Shown: piece by piece, positions 9,011-17,295 of the stretch | How positions within the stretch are numbered: the first letter of the stretch is position 1 | Layout of the letters: each line of letters starts with the position of its first letter | Source of the DNA: Rubripirellula lacrimiformis | Lineage (GTDB): Bacteria > Planctomycetota > Planctomycetia > Pirellulales > Pirellulaceae | Length of the DNA stretch: 64,000 nucleotides | Assembly (NCBI RefSeq): GCF_007741535.1 | Contig: NZ_CP036525.1 | Span: 3,844,001 to 3,908,000, forward strand | Reading direction: 5' to 3' | Position numbers and translations under genes: made by a program | The notes under the pieces: generated by a model | Databases searched by the model: none | What the model saw: only the letters and a program-made list of their open reading frames with translations | What the model was told of the DNA's origin: nothing

Positions 9011-10765
9011 ATGCAACTGATGGACCAACACCTTTCGTCGTTGATCAACCGCGGAATCCAGGAAGGATTCCTGACCTACGACGCTGTGAACGCTTATCTT
9101 CCCGATGAAGATGTCAGCCCCGAAAAGCTTGATAGCCTGCTGTTGGCCATCGAACACCACGGGATTGACCTGGTCGAGGCAAAAACCAAGAAGGTTCGCC
9201 CGGCCGCTGCACCCACACGAGCCGCAACTGCCGCGGCGATGGAAAAGAAGTTGGCCGCCGCTCGCGCAGCCGCCATCGACGCATCCGCTCTGACCGGCGA
9301 AGTTGCCGAAGACGTGTCCGTTGCCGACGTCGACGCTGACGAAGACGACGAACCGGTTGCCTTGGTATCGCCAAGCGACATGCCCAAAGCCAGTGACGAT
9401 CCAATTCGGATGTACCTGAGCCAAATGGCCGAGATCCCATTGCTGAGCCGCGAAGAAGAAATCTCGCTGGCCAAGAAGATCGAAATCAATCGTCGTCGAT
9501 TCCGCCGTACGCTGCTGGAATCCGACTACGCCATGCGAGCGACTGTTCAAACCCTCAGCCGCGTCCACGCCGGCGAACTGCCATTCGATCGTACGATCAA
9601 AGTGTCGCTGACCGAACGGCTGACCAAAGAACAGATCAGTGCTCGCATGCCGCACAACTTGCGAAGCCTGGATCACCTGATTCGTCAAAACAAAGAAGAC
9701 TTCGAACTGATGGTTCGTCGCAGCACTTCGCCGCGTTTGAAAGCGGAAGTGCGTCGTCGATTCATTCGCAATCGTCGCAAGTGTCTTCAATTGGTCGAAG
9801 AACTATCGCTGCGTAGTCGCCGCGTTACCCCGTTGCTGAAACAGTTGGAAGACATTTCGCAACGGATGACGTTTATCCGCAACCAACTTGAAAACCTGGG
9901 CACCGATGCGATCAGTCGTGACGAAGCGGCCGATCTAAAGCAAGAGCTGCGTGAACTGATGATGGTCACGCAAGAGAGCCCGAAAAGCCTGAACAACCGC
10001 ATGGTGCGGGCACGCAAGTACTTCGAAGAGTACGAGTCCACCAAACGGGAACTATCCAGCGGCAACCTTCGCTTGGTCGTTTCGATCGCCAAAAAGTATC
10101 GTAACCGTGGTCTGTCTTTCTTGGACCTGATCCAAGAAGGTAACACTGGTCTGATGCGAGCGGTCGACAAGTACGAATATCGACGTGGTTTCAAGTTCAG
10201 CACCTATGCAACTTGGTGGATTCGCCAAGCCATCACCCGTGCGATCGCTGACCAAGCACGAACGATCCGGATCCCTGTGCACATGATCGACGTGCTCAGC
10301 AAGCTTCGCCAAGCACAAAAGCGACTGACCCAAGACTTCGGTCGCGAACCTACCTACGAAGAAATTGCACAAAGCACCGAAGTCCCAATCGAAGAAGTCC
10401 GTCGCGTGATGGACATCGGTCGACATCCGGTCAGCCTGGATCGTCCAGTCGGCGAAGGCGAAGACAGCAGTTTCGGTGAATTCATCCAAGACAGCGATAG
10501 TCATAACCCCGTCAAGAACGCTGCCAGCAGCATCTTGCGTGGCAAGATCGACGAACTGCTGAAAACGCTGACCTTCCGTGAACGCGAAATCATTCGTTTG
10601 CGTTACGGCCTGGTCGACGGATACAGCTACACCCTGGAAGAGTGCGGCCGAATCTTCAAGGTGACTCGGGAACGAGTTCGCCAGATCGAAGCCAAAGCGG
10701 TTGCAAAACTGCAAAGCCCATCGCGTTCGGATCGACTCAGTTCGTTTCTGAAGACTGCCGCTTAA
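9011..10765 (+). CDS. rpoD: RNA polymerase primary sigma factor RpoD
   Basis: A 584-residue group 1 sigma factor. The N-terminal 75 or so residues resemble region 1.1. Region 1.2 includes [20 protein letters not shown]. Region 2 contains [18 protein letters not shown], the core-binding [16 protein letters not shown] and the -10 recognition helix [13 protein letters not shown]. Region 3 includes RIPVHM. Region 4 ends with the -35 helix-turn-helix [18 protein letters not shown] long Lys/Ala-rich linker separates regions 1.1 and 1.2. It follows dnaG with a 224-bp gap. Confidence 0.96.
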   Translation: MQLMDQHLSSLINRGIQEGFLTYDAVNAYLPDEDVSPEKLDSLLLAIEHHGIDLVEAKTKKVRPAAAPTRAATAAAMEKKLAAARAAAIDASALTGEVAEDVSVADVDADEDDEPVALVSPSDMPKASDDPIRMYLSQMAEIPLLSREEEISLAKKIEINRRRFRRTLLESDYAMRATVQTLSRVHAGELPFDRTIKVSLTERLTKEQISARMPHNLRSLDHLIRQNKEDFELMVRRSTSPRLKAEVRRRFIRNRRKCLQLVEELSLRSRRVTPLLKQLEDISQRMTFIRNQLENLGTDAISRDEAADLKQELRELMMVTQESPKSLNNRMVRARKYFEEYESTKRELSSGNLRLVVSIAKKYRNRGLSFLDLIQEGNTGLMRAVDKYEYRRGFKFSTYATWWIRQAITRAIADQARTIRIPVHMIDVLSKLRQAQKRLTQDFGREPTYEEIAQSTEVPIEEVRRVMDIGRHPVSLDRPVGEGEDSSFGEFIQDSDSHNPVKNAASSILRGKIDELLKTLTFREREIIRLRYGLVDGYSYTLEECGRIFKVTRERVRQIEAKAVAKLQSPSRSDRLSSFLKTAA

Positions 10766-10874
10766 CGGACAGTCACTATCGGTTTCGCGGCGTCCATCGC
10801 GGCGTCGCGCTAAGATCCTTGACCTGATTCCCATCGCCGCTGTGGCGGCGGGGTTCATTGGTCGTCGGGATCAC

Positions 10875-10897
10875 GCCCGCAAGGGAACTTTGCGGGC
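10875..10897 (+). terminator. Hairpin downstream of rpoD
   Basis: GCCCGCAA (10875-10882) pairs with TTGCGGGC (10890-10897) across 7 nt, about 110 bp after the rpoD stop. There is no T-run. It could be a terminator or an mRNA 3' stabiliser. Confidence 0.35.
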
Positions 10898-10918
10898 CTA
10901 CAGTTTCGTCCTGGATCG

Positions 10919-11082
10919 GCATCCACGTGTGCTGGCGCTGTTATCCACGTGTGCTGGCATCCACATGTGCTGGCATCCGCGTGTGCTGTTATCCACGTGT
11001 GCTGTTATCCACGTGTGCTGTTATCCACGTGTGCTGTTATCCACGTGTGCTGGCATCCACATGTGCGGGCATCCGCGTATCC
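10919..11082. repeat. 16-bp tandem repeat array, 10 units
   Basis: Ten copies of a core reading ATCCRCRTGTGC start at 10921, 10943, 10959, 10975, 10991, 11007, 11023, 11039, 11055 and 11071. Nine are spaced by exactly 16 bp and one gap is 22 bp; the last unit is degenerate. Two subtypes alternate in blocks: TTATCCACGTGTGCTG and GGCATCCACATGTGCT. The array fills the space between the convergent rpoD and DUF1592 genes. The TTATCCACG subtype differs from the DnaA-box consensus TTATCCACA at the last base only. Confidence 0.95.
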
Positions 11083-11103
11083 GGCCTTTACCAGCACGTG
11101 TTG

Positions 11104-13608
11104 CTAATTGGTCTGGAACGGTTTGCTAAGCACGACAAGTTCAATCAAATCCCTCAGTCCGTCGGCATCGGCAATCTTGTCAATCGCGGGACGATCGGCG
11201 GGAACCGTTTGACGTCCGATGGAGTAGGCCAGCATCTTTTCCGCCATCGACCTAGCAAACTGAGACTTTCGTCCCAGCAAGATCCGTTTCAGTTCCCCCA
11301 CATCGCGGAAAGATTGACCGTCCGGCAATTCGCCCGATGCGTCGATGTTCGCTTTGGATGGGTACTTCGTCCGCCAGCGGCCGATTGGGTCGTAGTTTTC
11401 TAAGGCGAAACCAAGCGGATCGATTCGGCGGTGGCATTCGTTGCAGGTCGTGACATCACGATGTTTGGCAAGCTGTTCGCGAATCGTTTTTGCACCGCGG
11501 GTATCCGGGTCCAGTGGTTCCACATCCGGTGGTGGTGGCGACGGCGGTGTGCCTAATAGGTTGTCCAACAGCCACACGCCTCGTACGACAGGCGATGTAT
11601 CGATGCCGTTGGCGGATACCGTCAACACGCTGGATTGTCCTAGCAGTCCACCGCGACGGCGATCGTTCAACGCGACGCGGCGCATGACGTGGGAATCGAC
11701 ATCGTCGATCGCGTAAAGTTCGGCTAGCGATTGATTCACGAATGTGAAATCGGAATCGATGAACTGATCGACCGATAGATTTTGGTCCAGGATGTGACGA
11801 AAGAACGCTTCGGTTTCGTCACGCATGGCCGTGCCCAGATCGTGCCGGTAGTAGGCCGAAAAGTTGCGGCGGTCGGGTGGCGCCGATCCCAGATCGCGTA
11901 ACGCCAGCCAAGTGTCAAGGAAAGAACGGACCATCGCATCGGATCGTTTGTCCGCAAGCATGCGTCGGACTTGCCGTCGCAATTCGTCACGGTCGGTCAA
12001 TCGCCCTTGGTCGGCAAGATCGCGAAGCGCCTGGTCTGGCATCGATGACCACAGGAAGTACGACAGACGAGAGGCGATTGCATGCTGCGATAGGCTGCCA
12101 TTCCCGTTCGCGTTGTCACTCGTTTCGTCCAAATACAGAAAGTTGGGCGAACAAAGAATCGTTTTGAATCCGTCGGCAAGTGCGTCCATTGGCGTCTGGC
12201 CAGCATCGCGTCGCGAGCGAACGACCCGCATCACCTGATCGACCTCGGACTGCGACGCATCGCGGCGATAGGCTCGTGAAGCAAATCTTGCGATATGACC
12301 GCGCGACTGTTGCAACGTTAGATCGACACGCCTGGGATCTGCATCCGATGGGGAGTCGCCGCTTGAGATGCTTGTCGAATCGTCGCCCAACAGGATTCGC
12401 TGTGACGGTGTCGGCCACTGCTGGATGATCGGTCCGGAAATTTCAATTTGATGGATTCGGATCTGTGGCAATTTGCCGTCGGCAATCGCCGCTTTGCGAA
12501 ATGCGACAATGCCGTTCAGATTGGGCGCGAACCGATCGGGATACTTCCGGATCAGTCGGCTCCATAGATTTCGGACGTCCATCAACCCGTTGCGAAAGGT
12601 GAAACGCGGGCTGTAGCCGCGGTCCAGGTGCACCTGTGCGGTGTACCACTGCTTGTCATCGGTCAATTCGAATTCCGCCAACAGCGGTTCAACCGGCTGG
12701 GGCAGATGCAGTTCGCCGAAGTCATGATTGCCGGGGACAATCCCTAGCCGCAGCGGTTGGTCACGATTGGTTCCGATCAGATCGTCGTCGTAGGGATGGT
12801 CGCGATTGACGGCTTCGGCCTGAAACCGGATTTCGTAGGTGCCGTTGTGGGGAACGCCTTCGGCAAAGTCCAAAATCGGTCCGTACGCACCCTCGGGTTT
12901 ATCGGCACCGACGACATCGTACAGCGTGATGTACTTCCAACCGTTTGCGGCGCGGTGCGCTGAATCGACTTCGGGTTGTTGGCGGAAACGATCCTTGAAG
13001 ACCCAGGTTTGGGGAGCTGGTTTTTTAAGCGGGTGCAGCGCCCGTGTGATGACTTGGTCAGCAGCATCCAGGTAACGTGACAACAGGTGCGACGATGTCA
13101 CCAATTGGTCGCCGATGTTGTCGAAATGCTGGATCGTTTGGTCGCGTGGGAATTTGGTGGTCGGATCAAAAAGGGTGGTTTCCAGCTGCAATAGGTCCCG
13201 CACGGTGTTTCGGTATTCGCGCGCGTTCAGGCGTCGTAACACCGTCCGTCCGCCGCTGTCGGTGCGTGATTCATGATACGCAGCGATCTTGGCGGTCAAC
13301 GCTTCGATGATCTGGATACGGTCGGTGTCCGATGGTTGCACGGCGTCGGGCGGCGGCATCTCGGACAGGTTCAATTGATCCAGGATGTCTTGATAGTCGA
13401 CCAGATCGTTGTCCGTGGTGATGGCGGACGCCAGCGCGTCGAAGCTACGGTCCCCCTTGGCTTCGTCCGTGTTGTGACATTCCACACAGTAGTTTTCCAG
13501 GAATGGTTCAATCCGGTCCGACGACGGCAGCGTGTCCGCGGCGATGGCGGGCGTGACGAGGCCGAAGATTGCTAGGATCCCTGCACCCCAACGTAGTGAC
13601 GTTCTCAT
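11104..13608 (-). CDS. DUF1592-family protein with cytochrome c-like heme motifs
   Basis: An 834-residue secreted protein with a signal peptide (about residues 1-24). Its first CxxCH motif (YCVECHN) follows at about residue 41, as in planctomycete-type cytochrome domains. The central part matches the planctomycete series DUF1587/1595/1592/1588, with features such as LRRLNAREYRNTVRDLL and LSYFLWSSMPDQALRDLA. A second CxxCH (CNECHRRIDPLGFALENYD) sits about 113 residues before the end, in the DUF1588 region, followed by a DUF1585-like tail. Biochemical function is unknown; covalent heme binding and periplasmic location are likely. Its ATG overlaps the stop of the upstream DUF1552 gene by 4 bp. 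Confidence 0.88.
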   Translation of the reverse strand: MRTSLRWGAGILAIFGLVTPAIAADTLPSSDRIEPFLENYCVECHNTDEAKGDRSFDALASAITTDNDLVDYQDILDQLNLSEMPPPDAVQPSDTDRIQIIEALTAKIAAYHESRTDSGGRTVLRRLNAREYRNTVRDLLQLETTLFDPTTKFPRDQTIQHFDNIGDQLVTSSHLLSRYLDAADQVITRALHPLKKPAPQTWVFKDRFRQQPEVDSAHRAANGWKYITLYDVVGADKPEGAYGPILDFAEGVPHNGTYEIRFQAEAVNRDHPYDDDLIGTNRDQPLRLGIVPGNHDFGELHLPQPVEPLLAEFELTDDKQWYTAQVHLDRGYSPRFTFRNGLMDVRNLWSRLIRKYPDRFAPNLNGIVAFRKAAIADGKLPQIRIHQIEISGPIIQQWPTPSQRILLGDDSTSISSGDSPSDADPRRVDLTLQQSRGHIARFASRAYRRDASQSEVDQVMRVVRSRRDAGQTPMDALADGFKTILCSPNFLYLDETSDNANGNGSLSQHAIASRLSYFLWSSMPDQALRDLADQGRLTDRDELRRQVRRMLADKRSDAMVRSFLDTWLALRDLGSAPPDRRNFSAYYRHDLGTAMRDETEAFFRHILDQNLSVDQFIDSDFTFVNQSLAELYAIDDVDSHVMRRVALNDRRRGGLLGQSSVLTVSANGIDTSPVVRGVWLLDNLLGTPPSPPPPDVEPLDPDTRGAKTIREQLAKHRDVTTCNECHRRIDPLGFALENYDPIGRWRTKYPSKANIDASGELPDGQSFRDVGELKRILLGRKSQFARSMAEKMLAYSIGRQTVPADRPAIDKIADADGLRDLIELVVLSKPFQTN

Positions 13609-14900
13609 GCGTTTTCCAACCCCGTCAACGTTCCCGTGCTGGTTGCGAACTGATCGGTTTCGACACCGAACTTTTGCAACATCGATACGAATAGATTCGA
13701 TAGCGGAACTCGGCGATGACTATCGGCAGGCAACTGCAAGGTCTGTCCGTGTTGGAACGAACCGCCTGCCAGAATGATGGGCAAGTCGTGATTGGTGTGC
13801 GAATTGGCGTTGCCCATACCGCTGCCGAACAACGCCATCGTGTGGTCCAACAGGGTGCCATCGGAATTGGGTTCACGGATCGACGCCAATCGATCCAAGA
13901 ACCTTGCGTACTGTTCGACTTGATAACGTTCGATCTGGACCAATAGTTCGATCGCATCGGGTTGTTGGCCGTGATGGGAAAGCCCGTGATAACCCTTGGG
14001 GATCCCAAGGTCGGATGCCGCAAAACTGCCGCCAACCTCGAGGGTCGCCACGCGTGTGGAATCGGTTTGTAGAGCCAGGGCGATCAGGTCGTACAACTTG
14101 GGCAGGTCGCGCGTCAGCCCCATGTCCGTCGGTTCATCCATTGGCGCCGCTGGCTTGGGAACTTTTTGCCAACGACGGTCCAGGCTAAGTTTCAGTTCGA
14201 CGTCCCGCACCGACGCAAAATACTCGTCCAGTTTGTCGTTGTCGTTCTTGTTCAATCGACGAGACAGGCTTTTGGCGTCCCCCAGCACCGAATCCAAGAT
14301 CGATTCCTGCAGATCCAATCGGTCGAAAGCAGCCTGTTTCGCTTTTTGACCATTGTCGATGAATAGCATCCGAAACAACTCTCGCGGCCCTTCAATCGGC
14401 GGGACTCGGGTTCCGGTACGAGTCCAACTGATTCGGCAGCCACCATGCAGTCCGCTCTCGCTACCGATCGTCAGCGATGGGAACCGAGTGCGTGAACCGA
14501 CATGTTCGGCCGCACGTTGGTCCAGGCTGATTCCTCCGTCGGGCATTCCTTTAGCGTCCGTCGATTTGACGCCGGTCAGAAAAGTATGGACGGCAAAGTG
14601 GCCACCCTTCAGTCCGTGGTCGAGGTGCTTGAACAGCGTGAAGTCGTCGCGGCGACGTTGCAGTGGTTCCAGCAGCGTCGATAAGGCGGGTGTGTCCGCC
14701 GATGGCGACGGAGCGTCACTGTCGGGCCAAAACGCCCCTGGATACATGCCAAATTCGTTGCCGATGCAAACCATCCGGGTTGGCACAGTCGCTGGTTTAT
14801 CGGCGGCCAGAGCGGGAGATGTCGATTCGAGCGCCGGCAAAGCGATCGAGATACCGGCGGCCTTCAAGAACGACCGGCGCGGCGTGGGAGTCTTTTGCAT
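13605..14900 (-). CDS. DUF1552-family secreted protein (Tat signal)
   Basis: A 431-residue protein from the ATG at 14900; upstream codons to 14954 look non-coding. It begins with a twin-arginine signal (TPRRSFLKAAGISIALPALE), so it should be exported folded. The rest resembles DUF1552 proteins: GTHM-less but with FMYPGAFWP-like text (FGMYPGAFWP), LDHGLKGGHFAVHTFLTG, SLDQRAAEHVG and MALFGSGMGNANSHTNHDLP, the last reminiscent of the sulfatase/DUF1501 fold. Pairs of DUF1552 and DUF1592 genes are common in planctomycetes and their function is unknown. The stop overlaps the DUF1592 start (ATGA at 13605-13608), indicating translational coupling. Confidence 0.87.
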   Translation of the reverse strand: MQKTPTPRRSFLKAAGISIALPALESTSPALAADKPATVPTRMVCIGNEFGMYPGAFWPDSDAPSPSADTPALSTLLEPLQRRRDDFTLFKHLDHGLKGGHFAVHTFLTGVKSTDAKGMPDGGISLDQRAAEHVGSRTRFPSLTIGSESGLHGGCRISWTRTGTRVPPIEGPRELFRMLFIDNGQKAKQAAFDRLDLQESILDSVLGDAKSLSRRLNKNDNDKLDEYFASVRDVELKLSLDRRWQKVPKPAAPMDEPTDMGLTRDLPKLYDLIALALQTDSTRVATLEVGGSFAASDLGIPKGYHGLSHHGQQPDAIELLVQIERYQVEQYARFLDRLASIREPNSDGTLLDHTMALFGSGMGNANSHTNHDLPIILAGGSFQHGQTLQLPADSHRRVPLSNLFVSMLQKFGVETDQFATSTGTLTGLENA

Positions 14901-15620
14901 GGCGGCATCTTCGCTGGGGAACACAATCTGGCGGACGCCAAATTGTAACCGCAATCAATGCCGACTCCCAAGCTGGCAAATCCCATCCGCTCTGTTCGTC
15001 GCAACGCCATCAGGCGGAATGGAGCCTGGTCTGCGGAACTTGCATGAGGCGAGAGCGACCGGCGGAAGAATGCGTCCGGCTTAGCCGCGGAGCGGCGGCA
15101 GCTTTTTTGCCGTGGGGCTGGCCCCATGGTTAACGATGGCTGACGCAATCTTGATCTTCTCGGCCGGGACGCCTGAGAGCGACCCGGCCGAGAAGATCAT
15201 CGGGGACGCCATATCCGGTGGCCAGAGCCCACCGGAATGATGCTTTCGCGTCTTCGAGGCTTTCGTAAGCCGGACACTCTTTTTAGACGGAATGGAGTCT
15301 GGTCTGCGGAACCGCATGTGGCGAGAGAGGCGAGCTGAAGCCGGTACTACGAACGGTGCGGACGCGCAGGTTGACGTCCGTTGGCGGCGGTCCGGATTGG
15401 TGGGTGACCGTCAGTTCGGGGTTTAGACCGCCAAGCTTCTCTCGGTCGCTTGGCGATAGCCACGGTTCCCTTTCGGTGAGTGCTTCGGTAGCGGACGGCG
15501 TCAAGGCATTTGGTGGTCCCACTGTCATGGGCCGAATTTCCTGGCGAGTTCCGCATCGAAAATTCGCAAAACTTGTCGCTTGCCCGATCAATCCTGCGAT
15601 GGTGGCTTCTTGACCGTCGC
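14901..15620. other. Intergenic region holding a structured repeat
   Basis: This 720-bp stretch has no credible gene. It contains the structured repeat at 15011-15356, described separately. A degenerate copy of a second repeat family lies at about 15447-15467 (TTGGCGATAGCCACGGTT). The remaining 150 bp show nothing recognisable. Confidence 0.6.
15011..15356 (-). repeat. Structured dispersed repeat, copy 1
   Basis: The core (about 15080-15274) matches, in reverse complement, the core of the copy at 29530-29722. It contains three hairpins: CCGTGGGGC/GCCCCATGG at 15110-15129; a perfect 15-bp stem starting ATCTTCTCGGCCGGG and ending in its complement (about 15162-15205); and CCGGTGG/CCCACCGG (about 15217-15237). 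The core is flanked by two imperfect direct repeats of about 45 bp (15011-15055 and 15285-15327), each containing TGGTCTGCGGAAC. The right edge (15334-15356) is identical to the 23-bp terminal sequence of copy 2. No protein is encoded. Confidence 0.85.
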
Positions 15621-16586
15621 CTAGTTCCGCGTCAGGTCCCAAGCGTCTAGCCACGTGGTTTCGACGGGGTGCATTTGGAAGTCGGTTTCCAGACGTTCGG
15701 CCATATCGGGCAGGTGTCCTGCGCCGTAGAAGACTGCGACCGATTGCTTGCCGTTGTCCAAGTCGTCACGCAAGACGTCAAACGCTTTGCCGTTGCGGCC
15801 TTTGATCAACGTGTTCTCGCCATTGGCGTCGTCCATTCCGGCGGTCACCAATTCGATATCGACCAATTGGCGTGCCATCGCCTGTTTCATCTTTTTGGGG
15901 CGATCGCTGCTGAACATCGCGAACAACATCCCCGCGTCGCCGCCACCGGATGCTTGGGAAGCCAGCCCGGCACCCATCATGCGGGCAACCATTTTCCAAA
16001 CGCTATCGCCGCGTCGTTCCAGGTCTTCGACAAATTCATCCGGGCTCATATCCGCATGGCGAAAGTTCTTTGCCATGTAATCGATCAGTTCCAGCTGGTA
16101 TTCCAGATTCAGCATGTCCTTCATGCCTGTCTGCATCGATGCCAGAACCGAACGTCGTTCTTTCAGATCTTCGGGGCGAATTCGTGTCCCGTCGGGCGCG
16201 ACCAGTTCGTAAAGCACGCTGTCGTACTTCGACAGACGAGTATTCAGATCTTTGTAGTATTCTTTCTGACCGATGTGGACGACGCCAACCAAATCGACCA
16301 CACGATCGGCGTAGGGCGAATCCGCGTTGCCTTCGAAACGGACGATTGCCGTTTGGAGTGACTTGGGCTTTCCGTCATCCGTCTTGGCGAACTGGATGTA
16401 CAACTGTTCTTCATCTGCGTCCGCATCCTTCGCCGCTGATTCCGGTGACGCAGCCGTGTCGTCGGTCGCCGCATCGGCAGTGGCCGGCTTCGATTCAGCC
16501 GGGGGATCGGCGACGGCCGTCTGTGCATACAAGCGGGCAGAGGCCAGCGCGACGATGACGCCTAGTGTTACAACAATCCAACGCAT
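15621..16586 (-). CDS. TraB/GumN-like secreted protein
   Basis: A 321-residue protein with a signal peptide (about residues 1-22) and an Ala/Asp/Glu-rich linker to about residue 60. The folded part carries the TraB/GumN pattern: VVDLVGVVHIGQKEYYKDLN followed by YDSVLYELVAP near its start, and VAVFYGAGHLPDMAERL near the end. In this superfamily paired GxxH elements form the active site of putative proteases related to Tiki and the erythromycin-esterase-like fold. Here they are GVVH and GAGH. The C-terminal region of copies known from other planctomycetes is similar, from family knowledge. The substrate is unknown. Confidence 0.72.
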   Translation of the reverse strand: MRWIVVTLGVIVALASARLYAQTAVADPPAESKPATADAATDDTAASPESAAKDADADEEQLYIQFAKTDDGKPKSLQTAIVRFEGNADSPYADRVVDLVGVVHIGQKEYYKDLNTRLSKYDSVLYELVAPDGTRIRPEDLKERRSVLASMQTGMKDMLNLEYQLELIDYMAKNFRHADMSPDEFVEDLERRGDSVWKMVARMMGAGLASQASGGGDAGMLFAMFSSDRPKKMKQAMARQLVDIELVTAGMDDANGENTLIKGRNGKAFDVLRDDLDNGKQSVAVFYGAGHLPDMAERLETDFQMHPVETTWLDAWDLTRN

Positions 16587-16713
16587 CGGTTCGGCCTCGG
16601 TCGCAGTGAGTCACAGCGCCCACGGGGCGTGGTCGCTTTATGTCATCTAAGGATAGCGCCTGGGACGAAAATCGGCAACTTGGACCAAAAATGGCCGCAA
16701 ATTGCCGGCCGCA

Positions 16714-17217
16714 TTAGGCGCTGAAGTTCAATCCGCCCGAAGTTGCCGCCGATGGGGTCGCGTGCGGGGGGCTGACGGCACTTTGGCGCGAGGTCAGTTC
16801 TTGGGCACAAACGGCTCGCCAAGTCTCCGCTTCGATCGCCAACACGATCTGTATCTCGTCGATGTAGTCCGCGTTGGACGTGTCTTCGGCAATCAGCAGA
16901 TGTTTGGACAAAAACACGTACAGGTCACTGACCTGGCTGCACAGCTTCTTTTCTTCCGGATCTTGGCTACCCGAGATGCCGTTCAGCAATTCGCCGATCA
17001 GTTCTAACAGGCTTAGCGAGTGTTCGTTGGGGCCTAGTTTTTCGCCGCTGCGCCACAGACGCGACAAGGTCGTCGCTACCTCGACGGCACGTTCGGTCAG
17101 CATCAGGCGTAACCGAGCGGGCGATGCCATCCGAATCGACGAGTCGACGTATTGTTGGCTACCGCCGGCAGTACGCGGGCGAAAGTTTTCCGGATTGTTA
17201 GAACTTGACATTGTCAT
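16714..17217 (-). CDS. fliS: Flagellar export chaperone FliS
   Basis: A 167-residue protein resembling FliS, the chaperone that binds the flagellin C-terminus and prevents premature polymerisation in the cytoplasm. The N-terminal YVDSSIRMASPARLRLMLTE matches the FliS start pattern (tyrosine, then a helix ending in L-x-L-ML). Helices follow through LLELIGELLNGI and LYVFLSKHLLIAED. The C-terminal 30 residues are low-complexity Ser/Ala/Pro. It lies 78 bp downstream of fliD on the same strand, the usual order. An ATG at 17211 is an alternative start. Confidence 0.82.
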   Translation of the reverse strand: MTMSSSNNPENFRPRTAGGSQQYVDSSIRMASPARLRLMLTERAVEVATTLSRLWRSGEKLGPNEHSLSLLELIGELLNGISGSQDPEEKKLCSQVSDLYVFLSKHLLIAEDTSNADYIDEIQIVLAIEAETWRAVCAQELTSRQSAVSPPHATPSAATSGGLNFSA

Positions 17218-17295
17218 CCCTGAGCGCGGTGTACTGAGAGTAGGCGAGTGCGGTAGAAGACCGATGGGTGTCAGTTGCGTTGATCAAGATCGACC

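Noticed and set aside
10919-11082. CRISPR array
   Set aside because: Units are 16 bp with no unique spacers, and no cas genes are present.
10919-11082. Chromosomal origin of replication
   Set aside because: The boxes deviate from consensus, there is no AT-rich unwinding region, and dnaA, dnaN or gidA are not adjacent.
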